A stretch of 6,292 nt of DNA from Scatomorpha merdigallinarum (lineage in GTDB: Bacteria > Bacillota > Clostridia > Oscillospirales > Oscillospiraceae): NCBI GenBank assembly GCA_018710885.1, contig DVJA01000090.1:1-6292 (forward strand), in the 5' to 3' direction. Position numbers and translations under genes: made by a program. The notes beneath the pieces were generated by a model that had not been told where the DNA came from, ran no database searches, and saw nothing but the letters and a program-made list of their open reading frames with translations. Below are positions 1-5,572 of the stretch, piece after piece (within the stretch, counting starts at the first letter, position 1; every line of letters begins with the position of its first letter).

Positions 1-7
1 AGAATTT

Positions 8-13
8 CTCCTT
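8..13 (-). promoter_or_regulatory. Possible ribosome binding site of a minus-strand gene starting just off the left edge
   Basis: On the minus strand the bases read AAGGAG followed by seven bases to the window edge, which is the right distance for a start codon immediately outside. This suggests, but does not prove, a further minus-strand gene downstream of the XRE/cupin regulator gene. No coding sequence of that gene is visible. An alternative is a plus-strand gene that ends at a stop codon near 15-24. Confidence 0.35.
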
Positions 14-29
14 CTAACTCTTGAACGTG

Positions 30-53
30 CGTATACTTCCTTTTTGTCATACG
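30..53. promoter_or_regulatory. Inverted repeat CGTAT-N14-ATACG, possible operator
   Basis: CGTAT at 30-34 is mirrored by ATACG at 49-53 around a T-rich centre. It lies about 15 bases upstream of the possible ribosome binding site at the left edge, where an operator or promoter of the off-window gene would be expected. The general shape (GTATAC/GTATG arms around a TTTTT core) recalls operators of HxlR-type regulators, but that is a resemblance from memory only. No good -35/-10 pair was found nearby. Confidence 0.3.
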
Positions 54-57
54 AACA

Positions 58-91
58 CCCCCTGTATAGGTTTATTTTCCTACACAGGGGG
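58..91. terminator. Stem-loop, possible terminator between the regulator gene and the left edge
   Basis: CCCCCTGT-A-TAGG (58-70) pairs with CCTA-C-ACAGGGGG (79-91) around an 8-base T-rich loop. The stem is 13 pairs with one A/C mismatch in plus-strand RNA, which becomes a U-G wobble in minus-strand RNA. In the plus direction it is followed by CCTTTTGTC, a modest U-tract, so it could terminate transcription entering from the left. In the minus direction, downstream of the XRE/cupin gene, the stem is fully paired but no U-tract follows, so there it would act as an mRNA 3' end stabiliser or not at all. Direction is unresolved. Confidence 0.5.
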
Positions 92-143
92 CCTTTTGTC
101 TATTGTCCGTTTTTACTGGTTCAGTTCAACGTCAGGGCATTTC

Positions 144-695
144 TCATGCCGGATAGTAGTTTATGATATACGCCGTGACGGCTTCGCCGCCTTCACTGCT
201 GTACGTGTGCGGAGCCGAGGCCTTGAAGCTGACCGCATCTCCGGCGCGGAGCGTGTATTCCTGCCCCTGCGTCCCCAGCCGCAGCGTGCCCGACTGCACA
301 ATCACATACTCCAGCGCGCGGTCGCGGTGGCCAACGGAGGTGTAGCTGCCGCCCGCGTTTAACTCCAGCCGGAACCATTCAAAGTTTCTCTCCGCAGAGC
401 TGGCATAGTAGCACAGCACGCGGCATTGCCCGTCTTCGCTCTCTTGAGCGCTCAACTCCTCGCGTCTTATCACCGCCGCCCCCTGGCTTGAGCTGTCCAG
501 CAGCGAGGTGTATGGCACGCCGAGGGCGTTTGCAATCTTCCATATGTTATTTATCGTGGGGTTGGCCCCTCCGCGCTCTAGCTGCGAGAGTGTAACTTTA
601 CTCAGCCCCGAGCGTGCCGCCAACTGGCTCAGGCTCAGATTGCGCTCTTCACGCAGCCTTTTGAGATTTGCAGCAATGATTCTATCAACTTCCAT
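144..695 (-). CDS. XRE-family transcriptional regulator with C-terminal cupin domain
   Basis: A 183-residue DNA-binding regulator of the common HTH-cupin type. Residues ~5-62 form an XRE/HTH_3 domain, with the helix-turn-helix around LSQLAARSGLSKVTLSQLERG and the typical continuation NPTINNIWKIANALGV. Residues ~105-178 form a cupin_2 barrel with GHRDRALEYVIVQSG and the second motif around AGDAVSFKASAPHTY. Possible ligand or metal residues are H123, E129 and H163; the usual HxH is HxD here, so metal binding is uncertain. In this family the cupin senses a small molecule and alters operator binding. The ATG is preceded on the minus strand by AAGGAG with a 5-base spacer, which fixes the start. 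It is transcribed divergently from the PLP enzyme gene, 111 bases away, so control of that gene and autoregulation are likely (inference). E. coli SutR has the same architecture and is linked to sulfur metabolism, which fits the neighbour, but orthology is not claimed. Confidence 0.9.
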   Translation of the reverse strand: MEVDRIIAANLKRLREERNLSLSQLAARSGLSKVTLSQLERGGANPTINNIWKIANALGVPYTSLLDSSSQGAAVIRREELSAQESEDGQCRVLCYYASSAERNFEWFRLELNAGGSYTSVGHRDRALEYVIVQSGTLRLGTQGQEYTLRAGDAVSFKASAPHTYSSEGGEAVTAYIINYYPA

Positions 696-709
696 GTGCG
701 CTCCTTGAT

Positions 710-721
710 AAATTATAATTT
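710..721. promoter_or_regulatory. Perfect 12-base palindrome AAATTATAATTT, candidate operator
   Basis: The palindrome lies 15 bases upstream of the XRE/cupin start codon, next to its ribosome binding site. Its first ten bases recur at 772-781 in front of the PLP enzyme gene. It contains TATAAT on both strands, but a -10 element here would place the minus-strand start point almost in the ribosome binding site, so an operator role is favoured. AT-rich palindromes can arise by chance in such a region. Confidence 0.4.
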
Positions 722-726
722 GCGTA

Positions 727-755
727 TTGACAGATATATTTTGTTTTCGTAAAAT
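727..755 (+). promoter_or_regulatory. Sigma-A/sigma-70-type promoter of the PLP enzyme gene
   Basis: TTGACA (727-732), a 17-base spacer, and TAAAAT (750-755). The -35 is perfect, the spacing is optimal and the -10 has one mismatch to TATAAT. Transcription would begin near 762 and give a leader of about 45 bases before the ATG at 807. The spacer and -10 overlap the inverted repeat at 748-765, so a bound repressor would block polymerase. No equally clear promoter was found for the divergent regulator; several weak AT-rich hexamers are possible. Confidence 0.75.
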
Positions 756-765
756 ATAAATTACG
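748..765. promoter_or_regulatory. Inverted repeat CGTAA-N8-TTACG over the -10 element, candidate operator
   Basis: CGTAA at 748-752 is mirrored by TTACG at 761-765 around an 8-base AT-only centre. It covers the -10 hexamer and start-point region of the plus-strand promoter. The GC-containing arms make it less likely to be a by-product of AT-richness than the neighbouring AT-only palindromes. The likely binder is the adjacent XRE/cupin regulator (inference). Confidence 0.4.
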
Positions 766-771
766 ATGTTT

Positions 772-781
772 AAATTATAAT
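772..781. promoter_or_regulatory. Second copy of AAATTATAAT, candidate operator in the PLP gene leader
   Basis: This repeats the first ten bases of the palindrome at 710-721 and contains the self-complementary core ATTATAAT (774-781). It lies about 10-20 bases downstream of the predicted transcription start, where a bound repressor could act as a roadblock. The two cores are 62 bases apart, close to six helical turns, so proteins on both sites would face the same side of the DNA. Confidence 0.35.
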
Positions 782-790
782 ATCACATTT

Positions 791-800
791 GGGAGAGGAG
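791..800 (+). promoter_or_regulatory. Ribosome binding site that sets the PLP gene start at 807
   Basis: GGGAGAGGAG ends six bases before the ATG at 807. An in-frame TTG at 789 lies at the upstream edge of this site and cannot be the start it serves, so the longer reading is rejected. Confidence 0.8.
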
Positions 801-806
801 CGCAAG

Positions 807-1769
807 ATGAAGAAGCTGATACAGAGCATATACGAGGCCATTGGCGAGACCCCGCTGCTGAACCTCAGCGGGATAGTTGAGCATTTCGGCGTGGAAGGGC
901 GCATTTATGCGAAGCTGGAATACCTGAACCCAGGCTACAGTAAAAAGGACCGCCCGGCACTGCAAATGATACTCGAGGCTGAGGAGAGCGGCGAGCTATT
1001 ACCGGGCCAGCCGGTGATAGAGCTGACCAGCGGCAACACCGGCACAGGCCTCGCCATAGTGTGCCGGGCGAAGGGCCACCCCTTCACCGCCGTCATGTCC
1101 GAAGGCAATTCCATGGAGCGGGCGCGCATGATGCGCGCATTGGGCGCAGATGTCGTGCTTGTACCGCAGTGTCCCGGCTCGGTGAAGGGCCAGGTTTCCG
1201 GCGAGGACCTGGCGCTTGTGGAGCAGCGCACGGAGGAGCTGACGAGGGAGCTGGGAGCATTCCGCGCCGACCAGTTCAAGCTCGACGCCTCGTACCGGGC
1301 CCATCTGCTGCACACGGGAGAGGAGATGTGGGAGCAGAGCGGCGGCGAAATCGACGTATTTTTGGACATTGTGGGCAGCGGCGGCACCTTTGAGGGCTGC
1401 GCCGAGGCGCTAAAGGCCCACAATCCAGACATACGCTGCTACGTTGTGGAACCTGAAAACGCCGCGGTCTATGCGGGAGAACCTCTGCGCGACGGAGGGC
1501 GGCACAGTGTTCAGGGCTGCGGCTACGCGATGGATTTGCCGAAGGTAAAGCGCGAGAATATAGACGGGCTGGTACAAGTCAGCGACGAGGAATCCATAGA
1601 GATGACCCGGGCGCTTGCCCGGCTCGAGGGCTGCTTTGTGGGCATATCATCTGGCGCTAACGTGGCCGCCGCGGTAAAGCTCCTGCGCGGCGCCGAGAGG
1701 GGCAAAACCATAGTCCTAACGCTCAATGACAGCGGGCTGAAATACCTCAGCACAGGGGTCTTCAACTAA
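807..1769 (+). CDS. PLP-dependent enzyme of the cysteine synthase / cystathionine beta-synthase family
   Basis: A 320-residue fold-type II PLP enzyme, close to the usual 300-330 of CysK/CysM; cytoplasmic, with no signal peptide. In order: LNPGYSKKDRP (40-50), where K47 is the predicted Schiff-base lysine; TSGNTGTGLA (74-83), the substrate carboxylate loop; GSGGT (190-194), the PLP phosphate loop; GISSGAN (279-285); and NDSG (307-310) near the C-terminus. The family makes cysteine from O-acetylserine and sulfide or performs related beta-replacement/elimination. Several places differ from classical CysK: SKKDR for SVKDR, SEGNSMERARMM for the usual PxxMSxERR stretch, and DQFKLDASYRAH for the usual QFENPANPxxH. 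It therefore belongs to a divergent subfamily whose true substrate cannot be read from the sequence. No additional CBS or ACT domain is present. It has its own promoter and ribosome binding site, and is probably controlled by the divergent XRE/cupin regulator. Confidence 0.9.
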   Translation: MKKLIQSIYEAIGETPLLNLSGIVEHFGVEGRIYAKLEYLNPGYSKKDRPALQMILEAEESGELLPGQPVIELTSGNTGTGLAIVCRAKGHPFTAVMSEGNSMERARMMRALGADVVLVPQCPGSVKGQVSGEDLALVEQRTEELTRELGAFRADQFKLDASYRAHLLHTGEEMWEQSGGEIDVFLDIVGSGGTFEGCAEALKAHNPDIRCYVVEPENAAVYAGEPLRDGGRHSVQGCGYAMDLPKVKRENIDGLVQVSDEESIEMTRALARLEGCFVGISSGANVAAAVKLLRGAERGKTIVLTLNDSGLKYLSTGVFN

Positions 1770-1771
1770 AA

Positions 1772-1813
1772 AACTCCCCCGTCCGTTTACCCGGATGGGG
1801 GAGTTAACTTTTT
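1772..1813. terminator. Bidirectional rho-independent terminator between convergent transcripts
   Basis: AACTCCCCCGTCCG (1772-1785) pairs with CGGATGGGGGAGTT (1792-1805) around a 6-base loop: 14 pairs, one of them G-U in plus-strand RNA. In the plus direction it ends the PLP gene and is followed by AACTTTTTA. In the minus direction it ends the transporter operon, where the end of the stem runs into a T6 tract. It sits directly between the two stop codons and overlaps the edge of the permease stop. Confidence 0.9.
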
Positions 1814-2798
1814 ACCGTTCTTCTCGGAAGTACGAAAGTCCCAAGTGCTCGGGCGGCTGATTCTCACGGCTCTTTTTGAGCGAGACGATTATCAGCACGG
1901 CAATGGTCACGAGGTAAGGCAGCATCTTGTAGAGCTCCTTGACGGCGAGGTTCGTGCCGGAGGGTATGAACAGGTAGAGGATATACAGCCCACCGAACAG
2001 GAAGCTGGCCAGCACGCCCACCGCGGGGCGCCACATCGTAAATATAACGAGCGCGATGGCCAGCCAGCCGCGGTCGCCGAAGGCGTCGTTGGACCAGATG
2101 CCGCTCGAGTAGTCCATGACGTAGTACAGGCCGCCGAGGCCGGCTATCATGCAGCCGATGCAGGTAGCCTTGTACTTGTAGCTGGTGACATTGATGCCGG
2201 CGGCGTCGGCCGTTGCGGGGTCCTCGCCCACGGCGCGCAGGTTGAGGCCGCTGCGCGTGCGCTTGAGGAAGTACGAACAGCCAAGCGCGATTATGATTGC
2301 AATATAGGTCAGCGCGCCGTAGCTCAGGAAGATGCTCCCGAACCAGCCGAGCTCATCTGCAAATGGCAGCGTGGCCTTGAAGTAGGCGCTGGTGGCAGAC
2401 AGGGAGATGCTGGGCACCTCGGTGTCCGTGAGGCGTATGAGCGAACCGCCGAAGAAGTTGCCGAAGCCCACGCCGAAGGTGGTCATGGCAAGGCCGGTGA
2501 CGTTCTGGTTGGCGCGCAGCGTGACGGTGAGGAAGCAGTACAGCAAGCCCATGAGCAGGCTGCCGAAGAGGCTGCAAATCACGGGTATGGCCACGGCCAG
2601 GAAACCGTTCATGACCACGCCGCTCGTCTCGTACATGAACGAACCGATGACGCCGCAGATAGCTCCGACGTACATAACGCCGGGCAGGCCCAGGTTCAGG
2701 TTGCCGGACTTCTGGGTGAGCGTCTCGCCCGTACTGCCGAGCATGAGCGGCACGCCCTGGGCGACAGCACGCGGGATGAAAGCTACAAAATCAAACAT
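1812..2798 (-). CDS. ABC transporter permease, nucleoside/simple-sugar (BMP-type) importer, second permease
   Basis: A 328-residue polytopic inner-membrane protein of the BPD_transp_2 (branched-chain amino acid/ribose/nucleoside) permease superfamily; it pairs with the permease encoded just upstream to form the channel. Evidence: NLNLGLPG (33-40), matching the NxGLEG-type motif of NupQ-like permeases; LRAVGEDPATADAAGI (187-202), the cytoplasmic ATPase-contact loop; and DRGWLAIALVIFTMWRP (242-258), a hallmark of this second permease. Hydrophobic segments lie around 42-54, 64-92, 153-177, 210-227, 244-275 and 293-306. The ATG at 2798 was chosen because AAAGGAGG lies nine bases before it; longer readings start within or before that site. 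It overlaps the preceding gene's stop by eight bases (ATGTTTGA), indicating translational coupling. It is the last gene of the operon, followed by the bidirectional terminator. Confidence 0.92.
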   Translation of the reverse strand: MFDFVAFIPRAVAQGVPLMLGSTGETLTQKSGNLNLGLPGVMYVGAICGVIGSFMYETSGVVMNGFLAVAIPVICSLFGSLLMGLLYCFLTVTLRANQNVTGLAMTTFGVGFGNFFGGSLIRLTDTEVPSISLSATSAYFKATLPFADELGWFGSIFLSYGALTYIAIIIALGCSYFLKRTRSGLNLRAVGEDPATADAAGINVTSYKYKATCIGCMIAGLGGLYYVMDYSSGIWSNDAFGDRGWLAIALVIFTMWRPAVGVLASFLFGGLYILYLFIPSGTNLAVKELYKMLPYLVTIAVLIIVSLKKSRENQPPEHLGLSYFREER

Positions 2799-3906
2799 TC
2801 TCTGCCGCCTCCTTTGCATGACGCCCACGGAAGTGGAGCTGGTAGGTGATGAAGAACTCGCAGCCGATGATGAAGAAGAGTATCACGCCCGTGAGTATGT
2901 CGCCGAATGCCTCGTTGAGTCCGAAGTCGCTGGCTATCTCGCTGGCGCCGCGGTCGAGGAAAACTATCAGGAAGGTTGCGAAAACCATGAATATGGGGCT
3001 GAACTTGGCCAGCCAGCTCACCATGACGGCGGTGAAACCGCGGTTGTCGGAGATGGTGGTGGTTATAGTGTGGTCCGTGCCCGCGACGAGCAGAAAACCG
3101 GCCAGGCCGCAGAGGGCGCCGGAAATGAGCATGGTACGCATGATGACGCGCTCGACTTTTATGCCGACATAACGAGCGGTGCGCTCGCTCTCGCCGACAA
3201 CGGAGATCTCGTAGCCGTGCTTGGTGTACTTGAGGTAGACGTACATGAGCACTGTAATCACGGCGACAATCAGCACATTGAGCATATAGCGGTTTGTGCC
3301 TATCATGGGCAGCCAGCCGGCCTGGCTCTGCTGGTTTATTATGCCGACGTTACCGCTGCCGACGGGGCTCTCCCAGATGATGATGAAGAAGGCCACGAGC
3401 TGTATGGCGACGTAGTTCATCATGAGGGTGAACAGCGTCTCGTTAGTGTTCCACTTGGCCTTGAAGAAGGCTGGGATCAGGCCCCAGATGCCGCCGGCCA
3501 AGAGGCTCGCAACGAGCATGACCGCTATAAGCAGCCAGTTGGGCAGCACTTCGTCGAGGCAAATCATGCACGCCGCTGTGGCCAGGCATCCGGCCAGGAT
3601 CTGGCCTTCGCCGCCGATGTTCCAAAATCGCATCTTGAACGCGGGGGTGAGCGCCAGCGAGACGCACAGCAGTATCGCTATGTTCTGCAGCAGCACCCAT
3701 ATACGCCTCGAAGTGCCGAAGGCGCCGTCGAGCATGGAGATATAAATCTGTATCGGGTCCTCGCCCGTCAGCAGCGTAGTCAGTATGCCGCAGACTATGA
3801 GCGCGAGGACTATTGCAATGCCGCGTATGGCCCAGGCCTTGTACCAGGGCAGGGCGCTGCGGCGTGAAATGTGTACCAGGGGCACACGGACTTTGCCGTT
3901 ATTCAT
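2791..3906 (-). CDS. ABC transporter permease, nucleoside/simple-sugar (BMP-type) importer, first permease
   Basis: A 371-residue polytopic inner-membrane protein, the NupP/YufP-like partner of the next permease. After a basic cytoplasmic N-terminus (1-27) come hydrophobic segments near 28-46, 71-88, 100-117, 123-147, 160-178, 208-226, 256-275, 303-317 and 337-355. Diagnostic motifs are FWNIGGEGQ (94-102), equivalent to the FNIGxEGQ motif, and YEISVVGESERTARYVGI (232-249), the ATPase-contact loop. The ATG at 3906 is chosen over an in-frame GTG at 3918 because GGGAGGTG (3923-3916) lies nine bases upstream of the ATG and overlaps the GTG. The gene overlaps the end of the ATPase gene by eight bases (ATGAATAA) and the next permease by eight bases. 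The family moves nucleosides or simple sugars; the substrate here is inferred from the family only. Confidence 0.92.
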   Translation of the reverse strand: MNNGKVRVPLVHISRRSALPWYKAWAIRGIAIVLALIVCGILTTLLTGEDPIQIYISMLDGAFGTSRRIWVLLQNIAILLCVSLALTPAFKMRFWNIGGEGQILAGCLATAACMICLDEVLPNWLLIAVMLVASLLAGGIWGLIPAFFKAKWNTNETLFTLMMNYVAIQLVAFFIIIWESPVGSGNVGIINQQSQAGWLPMIGTNRYMLNVLIVAVITVLMYVYLKYTKHGYEISVVGESERTARYVGIKVERVIMRTMLISGALCGLAGFLLVAGTDHTITTTISDNRGFTAVMVSWLAKFSPIFMVFATFLIVFLDRGASEIASDFGLNEAFGDILTGVILFFIIGCEFFITYQLHFRGRHAKEAAENV

Positions 3907-5440
3907 CTTCCGTGCCACCTCCCAGCTTGGTCATCATGAGGCCCACGCGGCGTTTAGTGGCCCCGCGGCCGGGTATGAGGCCGCTGACCTTGCCGCCGCA
4001 GAGGACTAGTATGCGGTCGCAGAGCTCGAGCAGCACGTCCAGGTCTTCGCCCACATAGACGACGGCCACGCCGCGCGCTTTCTGCTTGTTTATGAGCTCG
4101 TATATCGTGTACGACGAGTTGATGTCGAGGCCGCGCACCGCATAGGCCGTGAGCAACACAGTAGGTGCGCTTGAAATCTCGCGCCCTACGAGCACCTTCT
4201 GCACATTGCCGCCGGAGAGGCGGCGCACCGGCGTCTCTATGCTGGGAGTATTGACATCCAGCTCCTCTACCACTCGTTCAGCGAGCTTGTGCGGGCTCTT
4301 GCGGTCCGTGAAAAAGCCGCGGCCGCGACGGAAAGAGCGGAGCATCATGTTGTCGGAGAGGTCCATGTCCCCGACGAGGCCCATGCCGAGCCTGTCTTCG
4401 GGCACAAAGCTGAGTGCCACGCCCATGTCGCTGATATCGCGCGGATCCTTGCCTATTAGCTCTTCCTCGGCCCCGGTTTCGGGGTCGACGTATATAATGG
4501 AGCCGCCCTCTGCGCGGTGCAATCCCGCGATGGACTCGAGCAATTCCTTCTGCCCGGAGCCGGAGATGCCGGCCACGCCGAGTATTTCGCCCGAGTAGGC
4601 GACGAAGGAGACGTCGTCGAGCTTCGTCACGCCGTCCTCGTCCTGGACGGTGAGGTGCTTGACCTCCAGACGGCGCTGCGGATTCTTGGGCTCGGGCCGG
4701 TCTATATTGAGCACTACCGGGCGGCCCACCATCATGTTGGTCATCTCGCCGGCGTTGGTCTTTTTCGTGGGCATGTCGCCGACAAAGTGGCCGTGGCGCA
4801 GTATGGCCACGCGGTCGGAGAGTTCCTCCACCTCGTGGAGCTTGTGCGTGATAATGACGATGGCCTTGCCGTCGTCGCGCATGTTGCGCAGCACGGCAAA
4901 GAGTTTGTCCGTCTCCTGCGGGGTGAGGACTGCCGTCGGCTCGTCGAGTATAAGTATGTCGGCGCCCCTATAGAGCACCTTTACTATCTCCACAGTCTGC
5001 TTCTGCGAAACGGACATGTCGTAGACCTTCTGCATCGGATCAACCTCAAAGCCGTAGCGCTCGCTGATCTCGCGGACCTTGGCCGCGACGGACTTGATGT
5101 CCAGCTTCCCCTTGCCGGGCAGGCCGAGGATGATATTCTCGGCGGCGGTGAGCACGTCCACGAGCTTGAAGTGCTGATGGATCATACCTATGCCCAGGTC
5201 AAAGGCGTCCTTTGGTGAACGTATTACAACTTCCCTCCCATCGACATATATCTGCCCCTCGTCGGGATAGTAGATGCCGGAGAGCATGTTCATGAGCGTA
5301 GTCTTGCCGCTGCCGTTCTCGCCGAGCAGGGCGAGAATCTCCCCCTTGTAGATGTCGAGCCACACCTTGTCATTGGCCTTGACAGAGCCAAAGCTCTTGG
5401 TGATGTCGCGCATCTGCACCGCCGCAGTCTTGCCGTCCAA
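3899..5440 (-). CDS. ABC transporter ATP-binding protein with two nucleotide-binding domains (BMP-type importer)
   Basis: A 513-residue cytoplasmic ATPase powering the importer, the usual size for the double-domain NupO/YufO and RbsA-type subunits. Domain 1: Walker A GENGSGKTT (40-48), Q-loop around HQHF (88-91), signature MSVSQKQ (142-148), Walker B ILILDEP (162-168) and H-loop ITHK with H199. Domain 2 (from ~260) is degenerate: GISGSGQKE (291-299) lacks the Walker A lysine, a clear LSGGN signature is at 408, the Walker B region reads LLTAYAVRGLD without the DE pair, and the H-loop position reads GEDLD. Only one hydrolytic site is therefore expected, as is typical of this family. The start is set at TTG 5440, six bases after GGGAGGG (5453-5447); a TTG at 5479 has no ribosome binding site and lies in the upstream hairpin. 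The end overlaps the first permease by eight bases. Confidence 0.93.
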   Translation of the reverse strand: MDGKTAAVQMRDITKSFGSVKANDKVWLDIYKGEILALLGENGSGKTTLMNMLSGIYYPDEGQIYVDGREVVIRSPKDAFDLGIGMIHQHFKLVDVLTAAENIILGLPGKGKLDIKSVAAKVREISERYGFEVDPMQKVYDMSVSQKQTVEIVKVLYRGADILILDEPTAVLTPQETDKLFAVLRNMRDDGKAIVIITHKLHEVEELSDRVAILRHGHFVGDMPTKKTNAGEMTNMMVGRPVVLNIDRPEPKNPQRRLEVKHLTVQDEDGVTKLDDVSFVAYSGEILGVAGISGSGQKELLESIAGLHRAEGGSIIYVDPETGAEEELIGKDPRDISDMGVALSFVPEDRLGMGLVGDMDLSDNMMLRSFRRGRGFFTDRKSPHKLAERVVEELDVNTPSIETPVRRLSGGNVQKVLVGREISSAPTVLLTAYAVRGLDINSSYTIYELINKQKARGVAVVYVGEDLDVLLELCDRILVLCGGKVSGLIPGRGATKRRVGLMMTKLGGGTEDE

Positions 5441-5446
5441 TAGATT

Positions 5447-5453
5447 CCCTCCC
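5447..5453 (-). promoter_or_regulatory. Ribosome binding site that sets the TTG start of the ATPase
   Basis: On the minus strand GGGAGGG is followed by six bases and TTG (5440-5438). No ATG is available near it; the next in-frame ATG is nine codons further in and too far from the site. A TTG start usually lowers initiation, which fits a lower need for ATPase than for binding protein. Confidence 0.7.
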
Positions 5454-5468
5454 GTTAAGTGTCTGAAC

Positions 5469-5518
5469 AAAAAGCTCAAAGGACAGCGCGGCGCACGCTG
5501 TCGCCGCGTTGTCCTTTG
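5469..5518 (-). terminator. GC-rich stem-loop with short U-tract between binding-protein and ATPase genes, probable attenuating terminator
   Basis: The arms 5477-5493 and 5502-5518 form a 17-pair stem with one internal mismatch (A/C in minus-strand RNA, G-U in plus) and an 8-base loop. In the transcribed (minus) direction the stem is followed by AGC and then five U (5473-5469). The short, displaced U-tract predicts partial termination, giving much binding-protein mRNA and less transporter mRNA. The three downstream genes show no promoter of their own in the remaining gap, so read-through is required. Confidence 0.6.
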
Positions 5519-5544
5519 CCGGCAAGCCCCGAAGGGCTTGCCGG
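5519..5544 (-). other. Perfect 11-pair hairpin with UUCG tetraloop in the operon transcript
   Basis: CCGGCAAGCCC and its complement enclose four bases. In minus-strand RNA the loop reads C(UUCG)G, the exceptionally stable tetraloop. It abuts the terminator-like stem next to it and lies about 28 bases after the binding-protein stop codon. No U-tract follows, so the likely role is protecting the 3' end of the binding-protein mRNA from exonucleases, or blocking alternative folding of the neighbouring stem (inference). Confidence 0.7.
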
Positions 5545-5572
5545 TGATGTCTGTCGTGTGGTACCTCAGATA

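Noticed and set aside
136..150. Small hairpin GGCAT-TTCTC-ATGCC overlapping the XRE/cupin stop
   Set aside because: Only five pairs and no U-tract follows; too weak to call a terminator.
21..362. Plus-strand open frame of 113 codons at the left end
   Set aside because: It runs through the stem-loop at 58-91 and into the antisense of the XRE/cupin gene, has no good ribosome binding site, and has no recognisable domain.
935..1432. Minus-strand open frame of 165 codons opposite the PLP enzyme
   Set aside because: It is antisense to a clear enzyme gene, with a serine/proline-rich translation typical of a shadow frame.
1845..2849. Plus-strand open frame of 334 codons opposite the second permease
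   Set aside because: It is antisense to a well-supported gene, its composition is dominated by A, E, H, G and V, and it has no plausible ribosome binding site or domain.
2392..3867. Plus-strand open frame of 491 codons across the permease genes
   Set aside because: It runs antisense to two clear permease genes, crosses their junction, and its translation has low-complexity A/E/G/H/D-rich composition with no recognisable domain. It is a product of GC-rich codon bias.
4517..5218. Plus-strand open frame of 233 codons opposite the ATPase
   Set aside because: It mirrors the ATPase gene in the antisense direction and shows no domain of its own.
5441..5479. Longer ATPase reading from TTG at 5479
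   Set aside because: It has no Shine-Dalgarno site, starts inside the intergenic hairpin, and adds 13 residues not expected before the first strand of the domain. TTG at 5440 has an excellent site.
5441..5572. Riboswitch or small RNA gene in the gap between binding-protein and ATPase genes
   Set aside because: The gap is explained by two simple stems and a ribosome binding site; no multi-branched fold, conserved riboswitch core or promoter was recognised.
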